Positions 34,701 to 44,053 of a stretch of DNA of 64,000 nucleotides are shown in pieces. Position 1 is the stretch's first letter. Each line of letters starts with the position of its first letter. The position numbers and the translations under genes are program-made. Origin of the DNA: Spodoptera frugiperda. Taxonomy: Eukaryota; Arthropoda; Insecta; Lepidoptera; Noctuidae. The notes beneath the pieces are model-generated. The model was not told the DNA's origin, did no database searches, and saw only the letters and a list, made by a program, of their open reading frames with translations. The stretch spans positions 1,674,001 to 1,738,000 of the forward strand of contig NC_064234.1 in NCBI RefSeq assembly GCF_023101765.2, in the 5' to 3' direction.

Positions 34701-35669
34701 AAAAAGGGCCTTTGATATCTCCTAAAACTGCGCCAGCTTCTGAGGGACGAGTTGCAGTAATCTCTTAAAACTCGTAATTTTGTGACCTTACCTGTCTGTG
34801 CTGTCCCTAGCAACCTACTAAATGAGTATTCTGACAAACCTTTTCTTAAGTATAGACCACGTCTTTCTAAGTGACGATAAAATTAAAAGAAATTGTGTTT
34901 CAGTTTTAAATAATAATTATTATTCGATAACATTTTTAAAGGTATGTTTTTTATTCTTAATTTCCCACCCAATTTTCACAATGCTCATTTCTATCAACAG
35001 AGATATTCGAGGTGGGTCCCCGTCCGGCGGGCATGGCGTGGGGTTCCCTCGCCAACTGGGGAGGGAACTTCCTCGTCGGCATGTCGTTCCCCTCCATGAG
35101 GGAGGCCATCGGACCCTACTCCTTCCTCGTCTTCTCCGGCGTCACTGCTGTACTCTTTGTCTTCCAGAAGTAAGTAGAAAATAATAAAGAAGTATATTAA
35201 GTCTTTGACTGCCAATAGAAAACTATTGAAGGCAAATCCTCCGCTAACGTCGGTCACCGGTGGCCACCACGGCGTTCAATGTGTTAAGTATCGTTTTGTG
35301 TAAAAATAATTATAATTTGGAAATAATTAACTTCTTGTTTTAAAAAAAAAAAACTTTTATTGGTGCAATTAATCTGTAAAGCACGAAAAATTCTAGAATG
35401 TTCTACGACATAAGTATCGCCCCATCTATCTTCTGTCACCTTCCAAGAAGGTAAACACAATATTTGAAAAGCTATATACGTTTTGAAAAATTCTAGAATG
35501 TTCCTCAGCATACATTGGCTACTGATGTGCCCTAAAAACCAATATATTTTTCTCCCACAGAATATACTTCCCCGAGACTCGAGGCAAGACTCCAACACAG
35601 GTGACACAGCTGTGCAGTCGCGGCCTGCAGTCCAAGCCACTACTCGCGTCTCACCTCTCCGGTGTATGA
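25746..35669 (+). CDS. Facilitative sugar transporter, SLC2/GLUT family (11 exons)
   Basis: A 12-helix major facilitator that moves hexoses across the plasma membrane. Exons: 25746-25775, 26266-26412, 29193-29353, 31202-31326, 31886-32026, 32642-32779, 33072-33268, 33695-33907, 34484-34586, 35001-35169 and 35561-35669. Phases agree throughout and give 510 residues, normal for a GLUT. Hallmarks in order: PVGYNIGVVNTP (helix 1), NSLGRKM, PMYLTELAP, PESPKYL, QQTSGINAVFYYSQTIF (helix 7; the usual QLS is QTS), RFGRRP, GPIPYFIASEIFE, GPRPAGMAWGSLANWGGNF and PETRGKT. The Trp usual in the 'IPWF' motif of glucose GLUTs is Tyr, so substrate preference is open. The first exon (MKLKDFVNLF, donor GTAAGT) lies 64 nt after TMEM107; other first exons are possible at 12562 and 23824. 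GLUT1-like naming is likely but not certain. Confidence 0.92.
26690..26950 (+). mobile_element. Retroposon (family D) flanked by a target-site duplication
   Basis: From gtgtgggagagccatgcttc through the diagnostic ggagtgataccacggcctca, cagaaaaccgacgtgaa and gttgtgtgagtgaggttacc to gcttaccatcaggtga. The target aaaataaagtcattttgttc (and more) occurs before (26650) and after (26951), so the insertion copied its target. Inverted relative at 27537-27802. Confidence 0.75.
27537..27802 (-). mobile_element. Retroposon family D, opposite orientation
   Basis: Reverse complement of the copy at 26690: ggtaacctcactcacacaac, ttcacgtcggttttctgtga, ggccgtggtatcactccgg and gaagcatgcctctcccacac. The two copies in transporter intron 2 could pair in RNA. 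Confidence 0.75.
27885..28040. mobile_element. Diverged interspersed repeat
   Basis: Contains gtttgttactcagccacgtc, aaaaggatcgggatgaaatt and ggggtagattgtggtc, matching 17822-17950. No coding capacity seen. Confidence 0.45.
28990..29136 (+). mobile_element. Interspersed repeat, family A
   Basis: A well-kept copy: atcatccaattacttctccc, gagggagtgtcagactctta, ctgactaaaaatcacccgtt, gagccggagccccggtaaac and tagtccgcagctccgg. It ends 56 bp before transporter exon 3. Confidence 0.75.
29385..29543. mobile_element. Lepidopteran interspersed repeat (actaatattataaagctgaa type)
   Basis: Typical blocks are ctaatattataaagctgaag, gaacgcgctaatctccggaa, ctactggtccgatttgaa and gcgcggaagtagctag. Class uncertain (Helitron-like or non-LTR tail). 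Directly adjoins the palindrome at 29544. Confidence 0.6.
29544..29700. mobile_element. Near-perfect palindromic MITE with a repeated end
   Basis: The left arm, ggcgcattccaataaactac then ggatcgttaaattt and gccgtagaattttgaca, is mirrored by tgtcaaaattctacggctcg, aaatttaacgatcc and ggaatgcgcc. The right end then repeats aacgatccgtagtttattgg and aatgcgcc, so it carries one and a half arms. It could fold into a long hairpin. Confidence 0.75.
30434..30581 (+). mobile_element. Interspersed repeat, family A
   Basis: Contains aaaatcatccaatgtctttt, ccgccttgggcaaggcgag, cccttactgactaaaaacca and ggcaatccgcagctccgg. Same sense as the copy at 28990. Confidence 0.75.
30926..31112 (-). mobile_element. tRNA-like SINE (family B) just upstream of transporter exon 4
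   Basis: On minus an A-box-like GGCGCGGTGGCTGG is followed by a B-box-like GGTTTGATGCC, then the shared tail through atgttt, cgcacccacgacacagga and gaaaatcctaatgtgaggca. About 190 bp; a tRNA-derived retroposon, not a tRNA gene. Confidence 0.75.
32055..32137. repeat. Short interspersed repeat (also at 35200)
   Basis: Shares ttgactgccaa, ttgaaggcaaatcctccgct, ggtcac and ggcgtt-aatgtg with 35200-35284, in another intron of the same gene. Class unknown. Confidence 0.55.
32278..32425. mobile_element. MITE (CAGTACC...GGTACTG family)
   Basis: Ends cagtacc / ggtactg. Subterminal arms gagtttgctttacgtttaaa and gtaatcgaaa face tttcgattactttaaagc, and gcgcgttgggcgctctga faces tcagagcaccgaacgcgc. A second copy lies at 46249-46389. 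Confidence 0.75.
33466..33640 (-). mobile_element. tRNA-like SINE (family B), degraded
   Basis: Contains gttgcgccacactaggattt, tctcctgtggcgtaggtgcg, tttacaaacatacac, cagacccgaaacaac and cagccaccgtacctaccgtg. The B-box region is eroded. Lies 55 bp before transporter exon 8. Confidence 0.65.
34024..34286. mobile_element. MITE with TATAGGGTGAC terminal repeats
   Basis: The ends tatagggtgactggaaattt and gataattagtgtcc (reverse of ggacactaattatc... ccctata) are inverted. The arms continue through aattgtactcataattac / gtaatgatgagtacaatcac. About 263 bp; related half-copy at 3467-3626. The end sequence resembles that of the foldback element at 18818. Confidence 0.75.
35200..35284. repeat. Short interspersed repeat (also at 32055)
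   Basis: gtctttgactgccaatagaa then ttgaaggcaaatcctccgct, cggtcaccggtggcc and ggcgttcaatgtg. Lies in transporter intron 10. Confidence 0.55.
35391..35503. promoter_or_regulatory. Two identical heat-shock-element-like sites exactly 100 bp apart
   Basis: TTCTAGAATGTTC (TTCnnGAAnnTTC, three ideal alternating pentamer cores) occurs at 35391-35403 and again at 35491-35503. Each is within the 17-bp direct repeat GAAAAATTCTAGAATGT and its continuation. Both lie in the last intron of the sugar transporter. HSF binding is inferred from the motif only. Confidence 0.45.
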
Positions 35670-35979
35670 CGTCATATGTCTTAGCGACACAAACTCATAT
35701 AGATACGAGTGATACGTAAGTAGACTGCTATGTTTGTATGAGAGAAATGAGAATATGGAATTAATATTTAATATAAATTAAACTGGTATGTGATATGTGA
35801 TAATGTGAGCTACTGTATCGCTCACCGTGCTAGGACCTCTCACTTACCGTCCAATAGGGAATTAATTAGTGTCACACCATTGGATGTTAAATATTTGACA
35901 GCTGCAGTGATTTGTCAGAAAAACCTGCTGCTAAATTGGCGCCCTATATTAAGCAAAAGCCCGCGCAACGCACTGTAAA

Positions 35980-36260
35980 GTCTCTCGTGTTTTTGGATGT
36001 CCATGGGCGGCGGCGATTACTTATTATTATCAGATGATCTGCCTGCTCGTTTACCGGCTTATACCATACAAAAATAGTCTTTGGATTAAAATCAAATTTT
36101 GATTGATCTCGACCGTCACTAGTTTTTTAATTAACTGTATAAAGACAAATACAAGTAATATTAGTAGGTAAGCTCATTTTGTGACAAAATAGAACGTCGT
36201 CGTTGTTTTACGTCGGTCTGAGAGGCCAAGGTATCAATCGTGCGGGAGCATGGCTTTACA
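35980..36260. mobile_element. Rearranged fragments of retroposon family D
   Basis: Two pieces of the 26690 element appear out of order: ggatgtccatgggcggcggc, gattactt, atcagatgat and cctgctcgtttaccgg near 35995-36058, then tttacgtcggtctgagaggc, caaggtatcaatcg and gagcatggct near 36209-36253. The transporter 3' UTR may run through here; no AATAAA was found close to the stop. Confidence 0.5.
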
Positions 36261-36400
36261 ATATAAACCATTTGACTCTGTATTCTCATTTCTCGTGATC
36301 AAGTTGTTGGATGTGCTGAAATTGTTAATTGACGGGGAATAGGTATTATAATTTTTTTTACAACACAGAATACAAGCAATTTTATATTTTTATATCATAA

Positions 36401-36578
36401 CTAGCTTTTGCCCGCGACTTCGTTCGCGTGGTTGGTGGTCAAAATTAAAACGCCTTATAAAAAGTAGCCTATGTTCTATCTCTGTACCAAATTTCATCAA
36501 AATGTTCGGTTTACTGGTTTAGGCGTAACGGCGTAAGCGTAACAGACAGACAGAGTTACTTTCGCATTTATAATAATA
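36401..36578 (+). mobile_element. Non-autonomous repeat that hosts the retrotransposon insertion
   Basis: Starts tagcttttgcccgcgacttc, runs through aaaaagtagcctatgttcta, taccaaatttcatcaaaatg and acagacagacagagttactt, and ends in a taataataat tail. A common lepidopteran repeat. Its TAA-rich tail is the target of the R4/Dong-like element. Confidence 0.65.
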
Positions 36579-36589
36579 ATATTAAATAT

Positions 36590-36915
36590 TCGAGAATCTG
36601 ACGTTAGCCACTCGACAAGCTGCTACCGCCCCACAGTACAGAATCGAGTGTGTATCATAGAGGTTTTCGCTACTTTCAAAATATGTTTTTAGTAGCGAAT
36701 TTAGAGCGCTTACCAGCGCCCTATTTTTTCCACACATGGGCAAACGTGGCAGTTTTGGTTTTAAAGGAGCAAATCTATACTCACGAATCGCATCCTCCAA
36801 AGCACTCCTCAGTCGTTCATTGCACTGAGTACTTACTTGTTCAACCCTGTCGTCCTCCACTCCAGCGGCAGGAGTGGTCGGTGTCACATTTTTTGCAGCA
36901 GTCCGACCAAAACCA
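36590..36915 (-). pseudogene. Inverted 5' segment of the retrotransposon ORF
   Basis: Read on minus, this stretch is open and encodes an element-like N-terminal region, including NERLRSALEDAIREYRF, KPKLPRLPMCGKNRALVSAL, NSLLKTYFESSENLYDTHSI and LYCGAVAACRV. It resembles the segment that precedes the RT domain in R4-type elements. The main ORF carries the continuation on plus, so the piece was flipped at insertion, as in twin priming. The break lies between about 36870 and 36920; the exact base is unclear. Confidence 0.75.
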
Positions 36916-39627
36916 GCAGTACCAGCCTGGCAGTGCAGGATTGAGCGTCGTATCAGTGAGGCCAGGGTGCTTATCGGCAAACTATCCTGCTTCAGGGAGG
37001 GCAATACTCGTCCTAGAGTGATGCGCTTTGTAAGACGTGCATTTGTGGGGACTGAAACCAGTCCTCATGAATACATGTCGCGTGTTACAGAGCGCATCGA
37101 CTTCCTGAAGCAGAAAATCTACGCATGGGCAAATCGTATCAGACGGTACAAAAAACGAGTTGAGCGATATACTCAGAATCGCATGTTCCAAAGAGATCAG
37201 AGGTGGGTATATAGAAATTGGGAACGATCCAACCAAGATGTGACTGATGGGCGGCGACCGGATGATGAAGCCACTAACACATTTTGGCGCAACATCTGGT
37301 CGGTGCCTGGTAGCCACACAGAGGATGACTGGATCTGTGATGTTGAGCGGAGGTGTGAAACTGTGCCAGAGATGGAGGAGGTGATAATCACCTCCTCTGA
37401 TGTGAGCAGTGCAGCCTGTTCGGTCCCAAATTGGAAATCACCGGGGCCAGACGGGCTGCACAACTTCTGGCTCAAATGGTTCACCAGTTCACACGCTCGC
37501 TTAGCATCGCAGTTCCAGGCAGCTTTAGAAGCTGGATCGTTGCCCCAATTTCTAACAACAGGCGTTACCCATCTGCTCCATAAATCAGGTAGTTCCACTG
37601 AACCCAAAAATTATAGACCAATTACATGTTTACCAACGGTCTATAAACTTCTTACATCTATTTTGAGAACAAAAATAACAAAACATATTGAAAAATATTC
37701 CATTATGTCTGTATCTCAAAATGGATGTAGGAGGGGGTCTCGTGGAACTAAGGAGCTACTCCTCATTGATATGGCTGTAAGCCAACAGGTTCGTCGGTCC
37801 CGAAAGAATTTGTCTACATGCTGGATAGATTATAAAAAGGCATATGACTCTGTGCCACATACATGGCTCATGAGGGTGCTGGAGTTGTATAAAATAGATG
37901 CAACTCTACGCGCCTTCTTGCAGTCATGTATGAGGCAATGGAGTACTGTGCTTTGCTATCCGGGATGTAGACAAATCCAAGGGAGTGAAGAACCTGTAAG
38001 GATAGTGCGAGGAATATTCCAGGGTGACAGTCTGAGCCCACTATGGTTCTGCTTGGCCTTGAATCCTCTCAGTACTTTATTGGAGGCTTCAGGGCTAGGC
38101 TATCCTTTGCGGAGAAGGGGTCTAGTCATATCCCACTTGCTTTACATGGATGACCTCAAGTTGTTTGCTCCAAATAACAAACAACTGATGGAACTACTGA
38201 AAATAACTGAAAAATTTAGTAGTTCCATCAGAATGGAATTTGGAGTAGATAAATGTGCTGTCATGCATGTGAAGCGAGGAGGGATTGTGGAATCTGAGGG
38301 TCTAGAACTCTCAGATTTCACAAAACTAAGAGCGCTCTCCGCAAATGATACTTACAAGTACCTGGGTATGTCAGAGGGATTAGGCATTAATGGACCGGAC
38401 ATGAAACAATCGTTACGGGAACGCTTCTTTGGCCGCCTGAATAAAGTGCTGAAAAGTTCATTATCAGGCGGAAACAAGGTGCGAGCCTATAACGGTTGGG
38501 TCATGCCGGTTCTGATGTATTCTTTTGGTATACTCAAGTGGACTCAGACTGAACTTGACACCCTGGATAGGCGAGTCCGAACACTGCTGACTGCAAATCG
38601 TATGCATCACCCTCGTTCATCGATCATGAGGTTGTACATCCCGCGGAAGTGTGGGGGCCGAGGCTTATTAAATGCTAAGACCCTTCATAACCGTGAGGTG
38701 TGCAATCTCAGGGAATATTTCCTGAAAGTAAACGAGGGTATGCATCGAGATGTAGCAGCAGTGGACAATGGATTCACTCCACTATCTTTAGCAAAAGAGA
38801 ACTGGCGCAAACCTGTGGTACTAAGCGTCAATGACCGCAAGGAGGTATGGCATAGCAAGGAGCTCCACGGACGCTTCTTCCGGGCCCTTCATGGACCCAG
38901 TGTAGATTTTCTAGCGTCCGTATCTTGGCTACGATTCAGTAATCTCTTTGGAGAAACTGAAGGATTTGTCTGCGCAATTATGGACGAAGTTATCCTTACG
39001 AATAACTACCGGAAATATATTATTAAGGATGGGACCGTTGACATATGTCGGGCATGTCATAGTCCTGGTGAATCCATAAGACATATAATTTCTGGTTGTG
39101 GTCGTTTGGCTAATGGTGAATATTTGCATAGACATAATCAGGTGGCCAAGATTATTCACCAGCAACTTGCTTTGCAGTACCAACTTGTTGAGTTTGAGGT
39201 TCCATACTACAAGTATGTGCCCGATCCAGTTCTCGAAAACGGCCATATCACATTGTACTGGGATCGATCTATCATCACTGACAGGACTATTGTAGCCAAT
39301 AAACCTGATATAGTGGTGATAGACCGACAAGCGCGCCGCACGATGATAATCGATATCACCATCCCTCATGACGAGAACCTCGTGAAAGCTGAAAAAGATA
39401 AACAAATAAAATATCTTGACTTGGCTCACGAGGTTGTCGACATGTGGAATGTGGATTCGGCTATCATTGTGCCGATAGTCGTGTCGGCCAATGGATTAAT
39501 TCCCAACAGCCTCGACAACCACCTTAGGAGGCTGGGGTTGGGCGGATGGATCAAGGGCCTGATGCAGAAGGCAGTACTCCTCGAAACGGCACGTATTGTG
39601 AGGAGGTTTCTCTCTCTGGAGCCCTAA
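36874..39627 (+). CDS. Reverse transcriptase with restriction-like endonuclease (R4/Dong type)
   Basis: An uninterrupted frame of 917 codons. The nominal ATG at 36874 is near the inversion break, and genuine element sequence probably starts around PAWQCRIERRISEAR (about residue 18). RT motifs: SPGPDGLHNFWLKW (about 188), DYKKAYDSVPHTWL (about 320, first catalytic Asp), FQGDSLSPLWFCLALNPLS (about 380) and LLYMDDLKLFA (about 422, catalytic Asp pair). The C-terminus has a CCHC knuckle, CRACHSPGESIRHIISGC (about 725). An endonuclease core follows, KPDIVVID...MIIDITIP (about 810-828), with the PD...D spacing of the restriction-like nucleases of R2/R4/Dong elements. No AP-endonuclease domain is seen. 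Target-primed reverse transcription is the family mechanism. Confidence 0.88.
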   Translation: MVGVTFFAAVRPKPAVPAWQCRIERRISEARVLIGKLSCFREGNTRPRVMRFVRRAFVGTETSPHEYMSRVTERIDFLKQKIYAWANRIRRYKKRVERYTQNRMFQRDQRWVYRNWERSNQDVTDGRRPDDEATNTFWRNIWSVPGSHTEDDWICDVERRCETVPEMEEVIITSSDVSSAACSVPNWKSPGPDGLHNFWLKWFTSSHARLASQFQAALEAGSLPQFLTTGVTHLLHKSGSSTEPKNYRPITCLPTVYKLLTSILRTKITKHIEKYSIMSVSQNGCRRGSRGTKELLLIDMAVSQQVRRSRKNLSTCWIDYKKAYDSVPHTWLMRVLELYKIDATLRAFLQSCMRQWSTVLCYPGCRQIQGSEEPVRIVRGIFQGDSLSPLWFCLALNPLSTLLEASGLGYPLRRRGLVISHLLYMDDLKLFAPNNKQLMELLKITEKFSSSIRMEFGVDKCAVMHVKRGGIVESEGLELSDFTKLRALSANDTYKYLGMSEGLGINGPDMKQSLRERFFGRLNKVLKSSLSGGNKVRAYNGWVMPVLMYSFGILKWTQTELDTLDRRVRTLLTANRMHHPRSSIMRLYIPRKCGGRGLLNAKTLHNREVCNLREYFLKVNEGMHRDVAAVDNGFTPLSLAKENWRKPVVLSVNDRKEVWHSKELHGRFFRALHGPSVDFLASVSWLRFSNLFGETEGFVCAIMDEVILTNNYRKYIIKDGTVDICRACHSPGESIRHIISGCGRLANGEYLHRHNQVAKIIHQQLALQYQLVEFEVPYYKYVPDPVLENGHITLYWDRSIITDRTIVANKPDIVVIDRQARRTMIIDITIPHDENLVKAEKDKQIKYLDLAHEVVDMWNVDSAIIVPIVVSANGLIPNSLDNHLRRLGLGGWIKGLMQKAVLLETARIVRRFLSLEP

Positions 39628-42600
39628 CCACCGGTGGCTTGGACCATGCTCCCGCTACTGGTCGGCTCCTATTTTTATATTTTTAAATATTATTTTATTT
39701 TATATGTGTAGTATTTAAAAATGTAAATCTAGAGAATGTTAAACAAATAAAGATATTAAATATGAGCCGCGCGGGTACCTTACTCATAGATCTAAACACC
39801 CCTCTCCCGCACGCGCACCCCTGGCCTTGGCGACGTCCACTTCGCAACGGGCCGTGCAGCAGAAATCGTAATATTTTAATTTTACCACAACTTCAAAACC
39901 AAATGTCCAATTTTAATCATTCAAAGACCAAATATTATCTATATAAACTGTACTTAATGATGAAATAATTTATTTTGATAAAGATTAATAGCATGAGTAA
40001 AATAAACGCGTTTAAATGTAGTCCAAAAAAAATTCAAGATTTTTAAATAAAAATGTGGTTGTTGTGCCTCACTCGACATAGATAGGTATAGTGTGTCGCG
40101 GACTTTTTTGTAGATATTTATAAGATCTACAATTAATTATAACATTTTATGGTTCTATCTTTTGTAGTTTAGGCAGCGTACGCCAAATAAGTAACTTCTT
40201 TAGTTGATTTTTTTCAGTTTGTGTCCGAAAAATCCAAATATCTTACGGAACCCTATTTTTTTCCAAAATAAAATATAGCCTATGTTACTCGTGGATAATG
40301 TAGCTTTCGAATGGTGAAAGAATTTTTAAAATCGGTCCAGTAGTTTTTGAGCCTATTCGTTACAACCAAACAAACAAACAAACAAACAAAGTTTTCCTCT
40401 TTATAATATTAGTGTAGACAAATACATAGTAACATATCTTATACTGACAGTTTGCACATACAGAGTAGATGATGATAATTATATTTATTTATACTGATTT
40501 TATAATATTACAATATTATAGAGATTAAATTATTTTTTAGAATCTCACATAGAAAATCTCTGTTTAATAAATTATAAATTTAATGGAAAAAAAGACATTG
40601 TCGGTTAAAATTATTTTTGTTTTTCTTATAAAAATATCTAATTTGAAATTTGAATTTTATGAATCTGATATTAGAATACAGCCGTTTTGTATGTATGTAT
40701 GTATAAGTAAGCTCAATACACAGGTTAAAAGAATCGGGGCGATTTATATGGACAAAAACTGTGTGAGTAACGGAACAAGCTTCTTTCAATTAAATCGCAA
40801 CGATTTGTCGAAGTTTGAAAGGGTAACGTGCTATTGGAACTGATTCTATTAAACTATTTAAATTAATTGTAGATATATTGCTATCTCTTTCTCTCATACT
40901 TTGCGGGAGAGGGACGAATATATGACATACAGATGAAAGTGTCATGCCAAAGATGGGAGGTGCGCGCCTCGGCAAATTCGATATGCTAAATGTTTTTATC
41001 TTTTCTCCCTTTCTCTCTCTACGTGTTAGTTAGAGATGGCAATAGTTTTGACTAATGTGTGCTCGGTGCATTTTTAATTGTTATTTTAATGTTTGTATTT
41101 TAATACTGTAAGTGCACTTTGACTATTTTTCTATAGTAAAGACAAGAAGTTAGGTAACTCTTAGTGTTTGTATTTTAGTTAATAATGCTGCATTTATATT
41201 AGTTCTGGATGTTGTAGATGGCGCCACTGTCGAAAATGGGAGTGTTGTTTGTAAGTTTTGCCTTTTTTAGGGTCAAATGTCTATGTTTTATCAAGAAGCT
41301 TGTTGTTATTGAAACAAATAACTACACATTTATAAGGGTTATCAAGAAATGCCAAAATATTTAAATTATTTATTTTTGACACCTATAGTGTGGTTAATGT
41401 GCAACTAATATGAATGCAGTGTTATGATGCTAGGAACAAATTAACTATAAGCGCAGAGGGATATAGTTGTCATACTTATTTCACCTGTAATCTGGTTAGA
41501 GCTCGCAATATTTTCTGCTGGTCGAAGTTAGGGTACCGTCAAATGGAAATTCCTACCGCCAACAAATCTTTTTGGGAAAAGTGTTTAAATAAAATTATGC
41601 TTTAAGTTTTTATCTCCTAATTTAGTCTTTGTTTTTTATTTATCGGTACTTGGAACTTCGGCCTGGCATCCGTCTACGAGACGATTTAAAAGTACAAAAT
41701 ACGTAGTAACAGTGTTTCCGTACCAATGAGATCAAAGTACAGGTTACAAATGGGGGTTAGTCGCACAAACTGAGATTTTTGGGGGCTTTTTGAAGATTTT
41801 ATTGATAAAATACATTCTCATGCAAGTAGTATAAGAGCGAGACCCTTTAGTATAAGTAAAATACTTGTGCGCTGCGTTGCGTCGTCGCAGCGTCGTTTTC
41901 CATATATTTTTTATGACATGACCCATTAAACTGTTGCGTCGTCGCGCGCGGCCTTTCTATGGCGGACAAGACAAGAGATGAGGCGAGAGGTAGGGTGATG
42001 CGCTGCGTCGACGGACAGTCATCACGGTTTGTCATGGCACGGTGTATTTGAGCCGCAGCAGCGACGTTGCGTTGTTCCGATGCGACGACGTGACGCAACG
42101 CGGCGCAACGGACAAATGGGACCTCGCCCCTAACTGAGCATGAAATGATTACCTAAATTATATTTTTGGGTAATTTTATTTATATAAACTTGAAGCTTAC
42201 TTTAAAGGGCATGTTTTATAGTTGGTACGGAACCCAAATTGCGAGTTAGAAACCGAATAGGGACAGTTTTTACTTAAAAATATTTAATTTATAAATAATT
42301 CAATTCAATTGATTTTGAACTCTATGCTGTTAGTAATAAGAACTGCGTAAAATAATATGTGGAGTTTTATTGTAGACTTAATTACTTAAGGTATAGAAGT
42401 CAAAATCGGTTGGATTATACCTAAATAGGATTGCTAAAGTGTCTTAAAATATCGCACAAATTTTTTTTAGGCACTAATACCATATAACGTCCAACAGTTG
42501 GTATCTTTGTAATACATATTTACAATTTTAACTATAAAACATCACTTGTAGCGCATAATTTCTATAATTAGAAGTTTAAGGAATTATTTTGTTGTGTAAT

Positions 42601-42855
42601 TATTTATAATTAATTATAAGTTTGACGGAAATGTAAGCTCCAATCGTATGTGTATGATATTTTATTGTGCATTTTTACAATAAACACTTAAGTACCATGT
42701 ATTTTGGTTTTATTATTGCTTCTAATTGATATTAAAAAATATACGTGTGAGAGAAGAGTGAAGCCTTTGGTCAGTAAAGGTCATTTATAGGCTGTTGATG
42801 TGATGATACCTATATGAAAAGGTTTTTAAGAAAAAGTGTCAGGTAAGTAGATATA

Positions 42856-42952
42856 CCGGAGCTGCGGACTACCCAATGGGTTTACCGGGGCTCCGGCTTG
42901 AAAAGCAGTAATAGGAACGGAATGGTTTTTAGTCAGTAAGAGTATGACATTT
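42856..42952 (-). mobile_element. Truncated family A repeat
   Basis: ccggagctgcggactaccca through ttttagtcagtaagagta. It is cut off where the adjoining CCAAGG minisatellite begins; the usual cccgcctcgcc end is replaced by the tandem units. Confidence 0.65.
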
Positions 42953-43200
42953 CCTCGCCAATGCCAAGGTCGCGCTAAGGCCAAGGACTCACCACGGTCC
43001 CGCCAAGGACTCGCCAAGGCCTCACTAAGGTCTCGCCAAGGTCGCGCCAAGGACTCGCTGAGGTCGCGCCAAGGACTCACCAAGGTCGCACCAAGACCAA
43101 TGCATCGCCAAGTTCTCGCCAAGGTGCCGCCATCGTTCCGCCAAGGCCTCGCCAAGTTCGCGGCAAAGCCAAGACTTTGCCAAGTTCTCGCCAAGGGCAA
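42953..43200. repeat. CCAAGG-rich minisatellite, units of about 11-12 bp
   Basis: Variable units such as tcgccaaggac, tcgcgccaaggac and ctcgccaaggcc repeat for 250 bp. On minus they read as a short-period peptide (LARPWRDLSES-like, about 11 residues). That frame is explained by the DNA period. GC-rich against AT-rich surroundings. Confidence 0.8.
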
Positions 43201-44053
43201 GCTCGGCTATTGGTTGGTTTGAACACGAAAGTCTAGGTATTGTCAAATAATGAAACAGAGTTGGTGACAAATTGAAATAAAACGCAGAACTTATTTTAGT
43301 AAAACGATTTATTGTCATAATATGAATAGTAAAATATATGCTTAAATCATTAGCCATTAAATTATACAATGAAGCTAGAAATTATCACGCGCCTTTCAAA
43401 GGTAAAGAGGGTAAAAGTTAAAGCATAAATATTATGAATAGACACTTCTTTTATTATTATACTACTTTGTACAAATACTACAGATTACTATATAAACATG
43501 ATTTTTCAAAAATATCGCTTAAAATGAGACAACAATCAAAATATGCCAAAAATAAGCTAAAAATTGATCAAATTAGTTATAAGTACGATGTCATTTTGTT
43601 CAGTTATACAATTTTATTTTCTGTATTAGGTACTTATGGTAGCTACAAAGCTTACGGCCCGTCCGATAATGCACGGTCACCACAGCTTAAGTACAGTTGG
43701 CAACACCACAGGCATCGCGAGTGTTGCTAACAACAGAGGAATTTAATAGAGATGACAACTAATGAAAGTGAATACTTTTTATTAAACGTCAAAAACATTA
43801 TGCACTTTGTATGAGAGTACTAAATTGTGGCGTCATGATATTAAAACTACACCTTTAATAACACCAATTAATGAGACATCGATGACAATCTAATAGATTT
43901 CTTAGTGGTAACAATATATTTTTGACATCTTCATCATGCCTACTTATTTACTATTTGCAGACAATGGTTGAAAAGTGTTACAAAATTTTATAGCGTGACA
44001 CATCAACTCTCCTATATGACCTACTTAATCCCAAAATGTATTTAAGGGTCGTG

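Larger units (their letters stand above)
36590..39752 (+). mobile_element. R4/Dong-like non-LTR retrotransposon with inverted 5' end
   Basis: An 11-bp direct repeat, ATATTAAATAT, flanks the insert (36579-36589 and 39753-39763). The target is the TAA-rich tail of another repeat, matching the known preference of Dong elements for TAA repeats. The 3' UTR (39628-39752) ends aataaagat. The first 280-330 bp is inverted relative to the rest (see 36590-36915). The large frame is undamaged, so the insertion is young. Confidence 0.85.
39764..44053. other. Gene-free interval between retrotransposon and first SLC25 gene
   Basis: AT-rich with scattered repeats: a diverged repeat at 40250-40425 (aaaatatagcctatgttact ... 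caaacaaacaaa), GC-rich unit-like sequence at about 41870-42110 (repeated gcgtcg/cgacgc runs; class unknown), a family A fragment and a minisatellite. No credible exon. Confidence 0.6.

Noticed and set aside
36650..37021. 123-codon plus frame upstream of the RT frame
   Set aside because: Antisense shadow of the inverted element segment on minus, overlapping the inversion break.
42826..43369. Overlapping 92-124 codon frames on both strands
   Set aside because: By-product of an 11-12 bp tandem repeat lacking stops.
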